From positions 39,294,520 through 39,358,519 of the forward strand of contig OV121089.1 in the NCBI GenBank assembly GCA_921293015.1: a DNA stretch of 64,000 nt. Reading direction: 5' to 3'. Origin of the DNA: Phorcus lineatus. Its lineage: Eukaryota > Mollusca > Gastropoda > Trochida > Trochidae. The position numbers were made by a program, and so were the translations under genes. A model generated the notes under the pieces. It was not told the DNA's origin and searched no databases. It saw only the letters and a program-made list of their open reading frames with translations. Numbering within the stretch: the first letter of the stretch is position 1; each line of letters starts with the position of its first letter. Shown one piece after another: positions 11,001 to 24,100 of this stretch.

Positions 11001-13944
11001 AGATATTTTTTTATACACTTTATGTGTAATTTGCGTCTCAAAATGTTAAGATCTTGATTTTGAAAAAAGGTTTAGATTTTAAGAAATGATTTTTTACTTG
11101 TCATTTTGAAAAACAAGGATTTGTTTAATGTTGCCTTTACATTTGATTTCAATTGATTGTTATCTAGTCCTATATCTCAGTATTAAACCTGCACATATTA
11201 GTGCTGCACCCTATCTAACTTTAATATCCACTTTTACCTTTAGTATTTATTCCGTGTTTTACTTTGTTTTTACCTTTTCTTTTATTTTCCTTTTATAGCA
11301 CAAACCCTTTTTATCTTGTCACCGACTTTACATCGGTGGTTGTTGCCCCAGTATTACACCATGCCAGAAGGCAATCATGTAGTGTATAGAATGATTGGTT
11401 ATGTAAAAGTTTTTTAACTAAAGATTTTGTCCTTGTTCTTTGATTGTTATATGACTGCTTTAAAAGTCTTGGCATTTTATTGAAATTGTAAAATTGATTT
11501 GATTCAGGTTATGAGCAACTCTCTACATCAGATATTTGTATCTTGTTTTAATTTGTTAAATAAGGTTTTAGAATGATATTACATATGAAATACCAAGCAA
11601 AATATGTTGATTATTGTTTTAATGTCTGAGATCAGTTTGAATTTAAATGAATTCAAATTGATGCAGATTTGCTGATTGAGAAAATATGTCTTACACAAAC
11701 CATTGGATGTAGTAATGTCATTTATCCAGATACTGATACTGAATAATGAGGAAATATTTAGGAGAACATGTGAAAATATTTTTTGAATAGTTTGAAGTAT
11801 AAATCCAAACAAAGCCATAGATTATCGTGTTGTATCAAAGCTATAAGTCCTGGACATTCCATTTTCAACATGTACATGAATTAAACCACAGGGCCATTAA
11901 TTCTTCTCTTTAAATCTCCAGATTTTGTTATTGTTTCTTCATCATTGCCATGAAACAAAATGTTTTCAGATGAGGTTCACATAAATATTTCTCTGCTTTT
12001 TAAAGATTGTAGTGACCTGGCAATATGTAAAGCAAATATGAAGAGAAATGAAAGCAATTATATGTTTATACCTTGATTTGTCGTAGTTTGATTTGTTGAA
12101 AGGTTTTTCACTTTGAGAGCTTATAGAAACTTTGTGGAATTTATTAACAATACTGAGTGTATGAGAGTGAAATACTAACCACACCTCATTAGCTCAAAAT
12201 GTAAATGGAGTTTTGATTTGCTTGACGTGCAATAAGTTTTTAGTTTGTTTAAAATTCACAATGTATTATTTAATTTGTCTGTCATGTTGTGTAGTTTCAT
12301 ATATGTTAGAACAATTGTTTATTTTGAGAAATGAAGATGTTTTATGTTTCCATCATAATGTGTAATCCATTAAGCAAGGTTTCACTTGTAATTATAACAC
12401 CCAAGATTGCCATTGAGACTTTGTTTTAAAACCAAATTGTGTTAATGTACGCAATCCCGCCCTGCCATTGCAATTCAGCCCTGCAATTGGTAACAAAATA
12501 TTCAGAGACTTGCGTGTATGAACAGTGTGTGTTCAAAGCTCTGGTTCATGTTACCGAGAACAGGGCTAGGTTACCTTTGTAAGTCTTCTGGGTTGCATAA
12601 GAAAAATTCTAATGTTTCTGAGGCATAAGTTGATAAGAGAAGGGTTTTTTTAAATTGTGGAAAGAAATTGAAAGGAATAAAAAGTAAAAAAAACTATTTT
12701 TTTCATCCAAAATTTACAAGCCTTGTTCTCGCTGCAAGTAGCATTTTGGAAGAACTTACACAGTTCTTTCAAATTATCTTCTTAAAAAGAAGCTTTTGAA
12801 ATGAAGCTGTTTATGCCTGAAAAACATTTAGTTTTGATTATTTAGCCTTACTGTCGTGCCTTGTGTACCGTCAACGTCTTCACAGGGCTTGCCTGTAAGT
12901 ATTGCCTGTATATTAACAACATGGACAATGAACAAAAAGATGGAAGTTTGTAGAGTCCTGCATACATGTTTTGTGGAAGTATGATATGGAGAAATGCAAG
13001 ATTATTGGATGAAGGAGGTATGGTAGTGTGTCGACCACACTCTCATAGGCTAACACGCAGCAAATTGAAGAAGGTTTTCAATCTGTTTGCTCTTGGTTTG
13101 TATTCAATAAGTTTGACTAAAAATGAATTCTTTAGACAATAACAGGTACAACTTAGACGGGGGAGGTTTAGGGAGATCCAGGTTCCCTTCCTTATTTTTA
13201 ACCCATTAGCATGTTGAGGACAAAAACTTGATCCAAACCACAAAAGTGCTGATAATGGCTGAAGTATTGTCCGATCAGTGCTAAAACCAACTCGCTTGCT
13301 CGCTCACAAAACCACGGAGAGTGAATGTGATCTAAATAATTCCCGGAGGTTAGAGAATTTTAGCCAGAATGGCCTCAAGTCATACAATTGTTTTATGAGT
13401 GTTTCTTTAAATGTAACGTATTGATGCAGGTTGAAAAATAACTATAATATACTACTACAACTGTTTTCAACCTTGATACAATGAAGATTGTCTAGTGAAG
13501 TAGAGCTTTAATTGAGCTTTATGTGATAGCAACGCATTGTACAAATGTAAATACTGTGTGATCATTTTAGACCCTTTTTGGTCAAGTAGAATATTTTAGT
13601 CATGGATTGTAAGTGAATTCTTTAAATGTTGTAAAATCCTCTCGAAGTGAAGCATGTGTTTGATGTTTAAAATTTATTGTTTTGAAAATCAGACTTGTTA
13701 TTTTGGCACCAACTTCTATGAAAATATGTTTCTCAAAATATTCAACCAGAACTTGTTTTGTATAATTAATAATGTGAAAATAACTATGATCATTATGTTC
13801 TATTATTCACGAAAGGAACCTCTAAGACCTGCTTCTAACATTAGTCTAACAACCAGGCTAAACAGAACTTGCCGAGAAAAGGCCCTGGATGTATGCCATT
13901 ATTAAACTCGGATGACGGGAAGGCTTCATTACATTGAATGTATC
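8084..13944. other. Gene-free AT-rich interval 3' of SARM1-A
   Basis: No open frame here resembles a protein, and codon-like periodicity is absent. The recognisable pieces are a tRNA-like SINE relic (8735-8800) and a possible retroposon tail near 9480-9500 (ggcgctatataag text). It may include a long 3' UTR of SARM1-A. Confidence 0.4.
8735..8800 (+). mobile_element. tRNA-derived SINE head relic
   Basis: The order ggttagatgataaaacagtc...tttgaattagaagagccagggtttgaaac resembles the left half, anticodon arm and B box of a tRNA-derived SINE; gggtttgaaac is close to the GGTTCGANNC B box. The A box is degenerate, so this is a relic and not a working tRNA. Confidence 0.45.
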
Positions 13945-14136
13945 CAGGGGCGGATCCAGGATTTTTGAAAGGGGGGGGGGGGGGGGGGTGGCATTGGGCT
14001 ATTTGTTACGTTATAAATGATTTACTATTCATTTTTTATTGGCTTGAATCTATCATTGATTTTCAAAAGGATGGGGGGGGGGCTGACCCCGTGAACCCCC
14101 CCCCCCCCCCCCCCCCTCTCCTTGGATCCGCCACTG
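13945..14136. mobile_element. 192-bp TIR element, caggggcggatcc family (copy 1)
   Basis: The left end is caggggcggatccagg. The right end reads ggatccgccactg, whose reverse complement is cagtggcggatcc, so the ends are inverted repeats. Inside are a long G run (about 13970-13988), the core ttgggctatttgttacgtta, and a long C run (about 14094-14116). The flanks gtatc and gtacc could be a decayed 5-bp target duplication. A second, degraded copy with the same core is at 41358-41480. Confidence 0.7.
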
Positions 14137-15657
14137 GTACCAATGGAGGACAACTGCTTGGATTCTGTGTTCACCATTTAGGTAGTGTGGAGTGCTTTCT
14201 GATTAAGAGAAATAGCATATGTCCATTGTTAGTATAAGCAAAGTGACATCATGGCCTGATTTCTCATATAGTTCTTGTAGTGTTATGTTTCTATATTTAG
14301 CAACCAGCAAACAGTAAATAACATGTTATCATTAAACTGTATTTTGATTAAAATTGTGTAACCTTGTTGATGACAATTTAAGAACATTTACTGGTCCAGG
14401 GAACTTTGAAATTTGAAGCAGCATCGGCCCTGATTCACTAGATCCAGCCAATGAACAGTCTTCATTATACTCTAGTCTACTCCGCGCAGTGTACTTAAAA
14501 ACCAACAATTTAGAATTAAACTTTTTATGAAGATCATTGGTACCTGATTTATATCTTAATACCTCATCAGCAAGAGTTTATGCCAAGATCGATTTTTTTA
14601 ATTAGTTGCCCTAATCTCAAGAACAGTCTGACTAAAATAAACTGTGTTCAGAAGAATAAAAATCTTGTGGGGTTTTCCGCTCCAATGCAGCACACTAGTA
14701 CTCTGACATAATCTCAACTAGACAATCGCAAAGCCTCCAGGAAAAGCTCTCTGAGTCACTATCTAGGGGCAAGTAACTCCCTTTAAATGTGAACCATTTG
14801 TTAAACTCGATAGCTGCCAATACCTACTTTAAAACAAAATGATGTGATTGGTCCGTAAACGTCTAGGTTTTGTCTGTGCTGAATTCAAAACATGATCGAT
14901 TTTAATCAGACTGTCTCAAGCAATAATCTCAGATTTCAACTGTTGAACCTGTACCATTGTTTAGTGTGTCTAAAGAAATTGCTTACCATATTGCCACAAA
15001 CATTACAATGTTTTTTGGTAGAAATTGTAAATGAATGTCAAATCATTGTAATCATTATGAATGGAACCCACATCATCTACTCATTGTTTGTAAGCATTGC
15101 TTGCTACCAATATGTGGAGTTAGCAGACACATGTTCATAAATAAAGTCTTCAAAGTCACGTTAAGCTGTTATTCTAACTTCAATTATGTTGAAAAACTGA
15201 TTGCTGGAAAGGAGCAATATTCAAAACCACCGGAACCTATTTGTGTACTGGTTAGATGTTCCATTTAATCCGGTCTTATTCTCGAAATCAGGAGGTTTTA
15301 GAAACGGTTTTAAAAAACCTTGGAATGGAGGAATGAATCTTGCACCATCAGTTTTACTTTTCATTCTCAGCAACACACTTGATTTTCAAATGTCTACTAC
15401 GCCATCCTGCTCCATCAGCGTATCTTAATCTGCGGAGCTCCGTCCAATCCCTTGTATCATTGAGAGCTGGTTCTTCATGGCTATGTTTTTTCAGCCAGTG
15501 AAATGATGTAATGCAATGAGCCTGGAGCTAATATTTTTAATTCAACATATTTGTTATCTGGGTTATGCTGCCATTGCTGGATTCGATTGGCTGGATTTGG
15601 TCTGAAGATCAGGCAATTGGAAAGAACTCTGCAGAGTCTGATAAAGCTGGTGGAGCA
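14137..15657. other. Unannotated interval
   Basis: AT-rich sequence with only short chance open frames. I see no gene, RNA gene or clear mobile element. Confidence 0.4.
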
Positions 15658-15908
15658 GAATGACAAATGGTCCCCTCTCACCAACCCCCAACAGAAACAA
15701 CAGAATGATAAATGGCCCCCTCTCACCAACCCCCAACAGAAACAACAGAATGACAAATGGCCCCCTCTCACCAACCCCCAACAGAATGATAAATGGCCCC
15801 CTCTCACCAACCCCCAACAGAATGACAAATGGCCCCCTCTCACCAACCCCCAACAGAATGATAAATGGCCCCCTCTCACCAACCCCCAACAGAAACAACA
15901 GAATGACA
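15658..15908. repeat. 36/45-bp minisatellite, six units
   Basis: Six units of aatga(c/t)aaatggccccctctcaccaacccccaacag, 36 bp each. Units 1, 2 and 6 carry an extra aaacaacag, giving 45 bp. Successive units alternate strictly between gac and gat at one site, which suggests amplification of a two-unit block. Every length is a multiple of three, so several frames stay open on both strands. No splice sites, start context or family similarity support a protein. Confidence 0.85.
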
Positions 15909-17611
15909 AGAGACAGCAACAAGTGTACTTTATTGTGTCGGCTCTCGCCATCACAGATCTATATCATATCCAGCGCTGTACTGCAGTCAGTAAAAACATT
16001 AGAATCAGAATTTTCATGTTATTAAGAGGTAAAAGCTGGTATACTGTGGCTCAAATTTGAATACATTAAACTGGATTTTTTTAACACTTTACATATCTTT
16101 GGAAAACAGCTATGAGCAAAAACTTGTAAGATTGGAAATGAAAGTAAATGCAAATTATGATCAACATCCTTTTCTTATAATCACTTATAGGGAGTTGACA
16201 GTCTTCACAATATACTTCCTAGCACCTTCACAATACATGTTGGTGTGGCTATGAACACAGTAATATGTATGATTAAAACTGAAAAGATTAATACCTTTGT
16301 GTCTTAGTGCAGTCCTCAAAGACACTCCTGCTAGCCACTGTCGAACTCCCTTAAGTCTGAATAAAATCGACATGTTCTTAGGAATAAAATTTTTTTTAAA
16401 ACTGATTCTTGTGGGAATTGTACTCATTCTATCACAGATTTTTCCTCTCCACACCGGTCTGAAAACAGCTTCATTGCTTGCACGTTCTGACACCAGTTTG
16501 ACAAAACCAACATCAGACTAATCAAATTACCTTGATTTACAGAAGGAAGGGAGCAATCAAGTTTCATGAATGGTTTACAGGAGTTACTTGTCCCCAGATA
16601 CTGACACCAAAGGCTTTTGTTATAATATTTGTGATTGGCCAGTTGAGATTACATAAAAACGTGCAAGCAAAAAACTTGATAGAATGAATTAGAATGATTC
16701 AAGTCATTGCAACTTAATACTCGTACACACAGAATATTAATCAGGCTAAATTTCCTCAATCTCTGCTGCCAACAAGTTATGGGAACAGTCACGGAAAGCA
16801 TTATTATGTCAAAAACTTTTCATAGTACATATAAGATTTAATTATCAGCCCAACTTTCAAAAAATAAATCTTTCTCACATGACTTCTAATATGTGCATCT
16901 CTTGAAAAATATAATTATAAAATATTTTACTAATGAAAACTTGTCTGGTTTTCTGAAAAACTTACTTCTTACTGTGATAAAATGAAGATAAACAAATGGG
17001 TGCCGTATCACGAATAAACAAGTTTCCATTCACATACTTATCTTCATTATCATCAAGCCAACTTCTGACAAGCCTCTCTTTGTGATTTGGGTGCAAATAA
17101 CTAATTCTACAAGTTTCAATTATAAACATAAGACACAGCCTGTTGATTTTGTTACTATAGCACACTATGTACACACAGAAAGAAAATTAAAAAGAATGTC
17201 AATCTAAGACTCACACAGAGGACAATTGAATAAATAAGTTCAAAATTTGTCAGTTCAAAATCAGTTATACTTGTATAAAACATGTACTTGTAAGTAATTA
17301 CTCCTAAAAACAATATATATACACACATTCAAAATGTACTCTGGACTTATACAATCCATTCGATGCACTCTAAAATAAATCTACTTTCATCAGCACTTTG
17401 AAAGTATATGAACATGCAAAAACACATGAATATTCGAAGGACATATAGTATAATCATTGTCCTACTTGAAACAAAATTGTTTTTTGTTTTTGTGTTTTAA
17501 AACCAAAAAGTGGTGTTCATTAAATTTTTGCAAAACAAAAGAAATGTTATAAAATAATCAGAGAGAAAAGAATACTTGGCACTAAATTTCAGAAATAATT
17601 AGTTAAATTAA

Positions 17612-17682
17612 ACATTAATTAAATATTCAAATTGTACATTAATTAAATATTCAAATTGAACATTAATTAAACATTCAAATGT
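17612..17682. repeat. 24-bp tandem repeat, about three units
   Basis: acattaattaaatattcaaa followed by ttg(t/a) repeats about three times with few differences. It is a simple AT-rich array with no visible role. Confidence 0.7.
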
Positions 17683-20600
17683 TGACTTCATTCAACAGGT
17701 TTTACTGATTACTAATAACATTGAAATAAAAAGAGAAATTAACACTGAAAGGTTTCCATTGAACAATTATCTGTATGTACCAGTATATCTTATATATATA
17801 TCCTATATCAAAATATAATGAACACTTTAGTCAGTATTGCATGTTTGAGCTTTTCCATAGAACTCATTTTAAAATCTCATTAAAATCATCTGCAAAATGA
17901 CCAGTAAATTAATATATAATTAATATACATATATATTTTAGATAAAACAACTTATTGCACTTGCAAAATAAAACTATGCTAATTTGGTAAATATGAAATT
18001 TACTAAATAAATAAAACCTTGAGCCTAATTGACTTTGACTTCAAATTTCTTCATTATGAAAACAGCATGATCTTAATTTGTGTAAAACCACAAATGAATG
18101 ATTGATAAAACTCAAATCCTTATGTTTGTCTTATTATATACAATACCTGTTTCATCTGACAAGTTTTATATCATCATGATATCTTTAAGAAGTCGTAATA
18201 AAGACCTCAAATACAAAAAAAAGCTTCATGGATCAAGACTTAAATTAAAACTGAACAAGTGTATGTAAATATTTTCTGAGAAGTAACCTTAGCATGTATT
18301 AAAAGTATTCATCAAAAAGAGATAGAAACAGGAACAGTGAAAGAACCCATGAGCATCTGCATAATGAATCATTTGCTATGATAGAAAAGAGAATTGACAA
18401 AACAATGCAGAATGAAGAAATAGGTAAAAGTAAGAGGTAAGAACTAAGTGGTTGAACTGAGGTATAGCACTACATTCACAGAGCTCTCTTAGACTTAAGG
18501 GAATTGTCAATAATCTAGAAGTATATACAATACAGATAAAACATTGCCACCGGCTCTGAAGTTCATCAGTCTTTGTATAATTTACCAAAATGAAAAGATT
18601 TATCCTAAAATATGCAGTAGTGATCTTCAAAATGTTCAAATTTGAATCTGTATTTTTATCAAAAATCTTACACTGAAAATGTGCCCACTGGTCTTTTAGA
18701 AGGGGTTGCTTAGTGGTTATAGGCATATAGCCTGTGTGTCAATATTGAAGAGGTTGGGGATAGGGTTGATTAAGAATGGGGGGGGGGGGGGGAGAGTTTG
18801 GAGTACCAATTGTACAACTTTAAGTTTCCATCAAGCAAAGATGTAAAGTTGTTATTTTGAAAATGCTAGCTACCTTAAAGAGGATGGGGATGTATGGTGG
18901 CTGGGTCAAGAATTTCAATTTTGGGGATGCAGCGTTTCTTGAGGAGAAACTGAAAATGAGAATAGTTGATAGACAGTGTAATACGGACCATCTCGCTTCG
19001 AAGGCCTGATTAACTAAAAGTTTCTGTCCCCCTATATCAACAGCTTCAAGGAGTGCGGTAGCCATTTTGTTACTTCTATATTCACAATCAGGACAGCATG
19101 TTTTGTGCAAGGGGACATGGACATATTTGTTCAAAGAAGACTGACTCACAATCAATCCCTTAGTCTAATGAAGCTCTGTGACAGTGGGTTGACAAGTATA
19201 TCTTTTTGAACACTATAGAGAGCAAGGACGGAAACAGAAAAGAGCATAACTCATTGTAAAGAAAAGAATACAACTTTGAAAAGAAAAAAGGAAATGTCAT
19301 GCGTTCTTACAAAGAAAACTGAGTTAGAAACACGGAGAAACAAGATGTGTTTGTATAACACCGATGCCCTTATCTAAAGCATAGTGAAAATTAACTAAAA
19401 TGCTCATAAGGTAAACAAATTCATGATACCCTTATGTGAATGTTCCATTTAGGAATCAAATGCAAATCACTGATAGGTTAAAATTTTTGGAAAATGTTTT
19501 CTACACAAAGGTCATGGTCACTATTATGACTTCATCTGAAAGGTCACACCACAATGGTGGGTGAGTGAGATGCTGTTTGGTGCCTTGGTCTACTCTTCTA
19601 ACATGAGCGGCTTTCCATCACAAGGAATGCAAACATCAAGTATCAAGGGCTTGTCACAGACCATTCAAAAGTTATGGCCACAGTTAAAGTTTCTAAGTTT
19701 CTTAAAAACCCGGGATCTCTTCGCTAATCTCGCTCTTTTTAAAAAAAAATGTGTATCTCCAACCAATGAGAGGATCACATTATGTCATGAACAAACACTA
19801 AGGATACACAACACCGGTGATAAATTGATAACATTTGGGAAATTGGTGAGAAGAGATGATATCTGAAAATATATTTTGTAAGGATTTGAATCGAGATAAG
19901 ATTGAGGTCAAATGAAATATGAGGGATGGTTACATATGAAGATGAGGATGAAGTATCAAGTGGTGATTAATGAGAGAGAGAGAATGTGCAAAATGAATAA
20001 AGGAACAAAGGATTTGGGGAGATATATATGCTAAAAGAATGATGAAATGTTTGGGGTTTTAAAACTGACACACCGGATTCAATGTAAGTTATGGGAAGAA
20101 GTTAATTTATGAGTTAAAAACTTGCTTGATTTCACATATGACAGAATGTGCTAATTGAGTCTAAAACAGTTATCGACTTGGACAAGTAAATTGGTCTTGT
20201 ATGAAAATGATTAGGGCAGTGCATGAAAAAGGAAATATTGAGCTTTAAGAAAATAGAATGAAATCTATGATATGTAAGATTAGAAAAGGGCATTTGAATA
20301 ATGTAATTAGCATGTGCTGTTTTAAGATTTAGTATAATAAATGAAGAAAAAAGGGGACTTGTAAAATAAGGTCAGATGAAATTTGTAAAAGAACTGATGG
20401 TTTTGCAACAGCAAATAGATAATGATACTTGAAGAAAAAATTATGAACAAAGGGAGACATGACGACATGACATGTAAGTATGACAGAAGGGGTAAAATAT
20501 GTGTGTCATGTGACCAAAGTGGTACCTAAGTGATGGTACAACATGACATGATAAGAAAAACTTGTGAAAATAGTGTTACAAATGGCATGTGATATAAGGT

Positions 20601-21080
20601 CATGTAAGTTTCCCCAAAGAAATTATTGATGTCAAGGAATTTTTGATGACCTCAGAAGAACACTGACCTATGCATGCTGTATATAGATGCCTGTAACTCG
20701 ACCTAGCTTATGAGTCAACCTCTTTTCTCAGGCCCAAAAATCCTAGTAAAAAACATATCTCACGAACAAGTCTACCCCCTCCCAATTTCGTGGAAGCAAC
20801 ACATCGACACGTCACAAGTCCAACCGAAAAGTAGTAAGTGGTACTTAGATCTATGTTGTTGCATATATGATGAGACATAAATATCATATGAAATTAGCTC
20901 CATTTTTCTCAGGAATATGTTAGAATCATACCTTAATAAAAATAAAGATGGTGACTTACGTTTTCTATAATCATTTTGTTAACAATGACTCATTTTCTTG
21001 CCATGAGAGCAAACAAACTCATGAGCTCATGAAAGACAACAAAGGGTGTGGAGTAAGGATGGGGTGTGTGGAATTTTGTT

Positions 21081-21129
21081 GGGTGGGTTTGGGTGGAGTT
21101 GTGTGGGGTGGGTTTAGGTGGAGTTGTGT
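21081..21129. repeat. G-rich 24/25-bp duplication beside the SARM1-B stop
   Basis: Two near-identical units of gggtgggttt(g/a)ggtggagttgtgt. The plus strand has closely spaced G runs that could form a G-quadruplex; in the SARM1-B transcript the sequence would be C-rich 3' UTR. Confidence 0.6.
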
Positions 21130-21154
21130 TGCTGAGATGGGACTGAGAGAAGGT

Positions 21155-24100
21155 CTAGGACGGGCTACTGTGGCCTGCCACATCCTGTAGCGAGTGACAA
21201 CTGTTGTGAGACGGTGGGCGATGATGACAGTCTTCCTGAGATGGGGAGGACACATTGCTGTGAGACGATGATGTTCCGAGGGTTTGAACTTTGGACTTGC
21301 TCACTAATCCGCTTTTAGGGGTCAGGAAGGTTTCAAGTTTGTCAACACATGCGTCCTGGTAGTCATGAACCCATCTAAAATACACAAAGACAACCATGAT
21401 TTGACATATCTCCCGGGTTGACAGGATGGAATGTATACTAGGCAGAGAAAGGCAAGGGATATTGGAATTTTTGCAATTGATATTTTATCAGCATACCAAT
21501 GAATTAATTTACCAAGAGCAATCATTTATCGTATTACAATTAACATATATCCATGATTACTTTTGTCCAGATATCACATAAGAACCATACTCCCACCTTG
21601 GAATTTAAACCATTAAATTATTTATAATCTGAAACTACCACATCTACACAGGCAACATTACTGTAATTGTCAAATAAATTCAGACCCTCAACTTGACCCA
21701 CGACTTGGGCCTTATCTTGCTGAGAACACTATCCATTGTATGATAAGAGAAGCAATAGATGATTTTGAATTTTGATCCATTTCAAATTAAAACATTTATG
21801 AATTTTCAGAGAGATGCAGAGGAGTGTAAATCACAAAACCATAAGCCTGTAACCAATCCAAATTCTATCCCCCTTATCAGTTTTGGACATAAAACAGAAG
21901 ACTTCCAACGACCATCAACTAAAGGTCAATGCAACCTCAAATCAACAACAATTTAACAAGAAATTTAACAACACAAGTCACAGCATACCTCACACAGTTG
22001 AACCTGACCACGCCCCTCATATCCTCCGGCAGCTGGTCAAGTGATGGCCATTCAAAGTCATCCATGACAGGGACGATGTTGGAGTTGCTCTCAAGAGCAG
22101 CTACGATCTCTTTGTGAACCCAGTCCTCCTGTGCGTTGTCACCGATACATCGATCCAAGGAGTTTGGCGTCAGGATGAGGATGAAGTTTCGAGACAGGTG
22201 GATACTCAGGAGAAGGTTCTCGTCAAACTTGCCAGCTCGGAGACGGTCGATGTCAAGGAAGACAGAGAAACCTCGGAGTTGGAGGTGGACCTTCAGCAGA
22301 CTGGATGATGGTAAAAATTTTATCATTTACGTTTTGTATCCTACGTCTACCTTTTCTCCAAATCTCTCATGGATTCATTTTACTATTTAAAATCTTGTCT
22401 TTCTCCTTTAATGGTAAGTTAGCTCTATGCCAAATATGGCACACCAGAGAAATATCTGCCAGGAGCCAACAGCAGATTGTTGAGAAGATGGTAAGAATAT
22501 CTAAACCTTTCATGGATTCATTTTATAATGGTGAACATTGCCTTTTATTTCATTTTGACTTTAAAAGCTTTATGAGCTTAAAAGGAGAGTAAAGATAACC
22601 TTTGCAATTAACAGTTATCTACGCGTAAGGATACGGTTGAAGAAAATCAATGAGATTTGGTATCATTTCAAAATTCTTACAGGCACAGTAAAAGAAACCC
22701 CACCTTGCAAGCTGTGAGCCATTGGACCTGCGATAGGACAAGAAGACATCATTAGCCTTCAGAGTGCTGCCTATGCTTGAGGCGAGGTCTCCGGAGGGGA
22801 GGGCCAGGTTCTGATGACTCACGTGGGGGCTCGACAGATCTGAATACCAAATTATTCTCACTGAGGTCATCAACAAATTTTGTTGTAAAAGCTATTTTAA
22901 GTATTCAAGAGGAAGGGCAAGATTAAAGCATTTCTACTGGTTTCGGCCAGGTTATCTCTTTGGCTCAATGGGTTGAGTGTCTGACTACCACCTGGAGGTC
23001 CTAGGTTTGATCTCAAAATTACTTCTGTTACATTCATTTACGTATACAAAATCACTGTCATAAAGTTGATCAAGTAAATACTTCACACATAAAGAGAGTG
23101 ATAGTATGTGACAATAGTTTCACCTTCAACGTTCTTTTCAATTAGGGTTGACTCGGAAACTGCTCACATCATGATGATTTTGTACATTTTAGAAAAAAAC
23201 AACATTGTGTTTTATCTCAATGAAATCTGCTTGCCTTTGTCAGAAGAAACAAAGATTTGGATGCACTGCCTTTCAAAGCTGTTACAATGTTAACATTCTA
23301 CTCAGAACTATTTGGTGATTATAACAGTTAACAAATATGTTTATACAACAGAAGGGAGACATCTAAATCCTATTCAGGATGATGCCAAACCAGGGCCTCA
23401 GTAACCAATTGAAAAAAGGTATTCCACACCGTTGAAATCAAATATTAAGCCCTAGATCAGATGTTCATAACAAAGAGTGAAAGAGATGTTGTGAGCAATA
23501 TTCTAGACGATGATGCTGATGATAACATATACTTTTGTGGTAAGAGAACCAGAAGAGAAGTTGACAGTTAAGAAAACCTAGTTGGAAAACTGACCATCTA
23601 AGTTATGCACAATCTTGCGGCGGTGGATGCTGTTGTTGATACCACACTCGCACTTCAACTCATCTTCCGTCAGACATCGAAGCATGAACTTGTCAACGCC
23701 CTGTCGCAACATGTAATATGTATACTGGGAGAGGTCAGGGGTTAAACTCATCAGCCAGGGGTCAAGGCCACTTGGATCACAGGAGGAGTAGTCAGCAGAG
23801 ATCTTCAAGGACTTCAACTCTCGCAGAAATCTGAAAAGGATACTCCATTTGATGGGAAGTTGTATACCAGTATATGTATATGCATTTATAGTGATTGCCA
23901 TTGTTGTGTTAGGTGTATATCTAAGCATTTAAAAAGCCTTTGAATTAACTTGATGCATTAATTTAATAAATCAAAATTGAAATGAATCTTAAATGAAATT
24001 TTGGAATGAATATCTGCACAGGTAGGCTCAAATCTTTTATTTTCAATTTCCTCGGGTAGTAAATTGGAAACCCTCTAAAGATCAAAGTGAGGTGACCTTC

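Larger units (their letters stand above)
15909..21154. other. Gene-free interval between the 3' ends of the two SARM1 genes
   Basis: AT-rich sequence without a convincing open frame. It contains a 24-bp tandem repeat (17612-17682), a 15-bp G run (18778-18792) and a G-rich duplication beside the SARM1-B stop (21081-21129). Part may be SARM1-B 3' UTR (minus strand), but no poly(A) signal could be assigned. Confidence 0.4.

Noticed and set aside
13938-14237. Gly-rich and Pro-rich frame over the G and C runs
   Set aside because: This is translation of a TIR element with homopolymers, a known source of spurious gene calls.
15551-16060. Open frames on both strands through the minisatellite
   Set aside because: Openness follows from 36/45-bp units; no splice sites, start context or family similarity.
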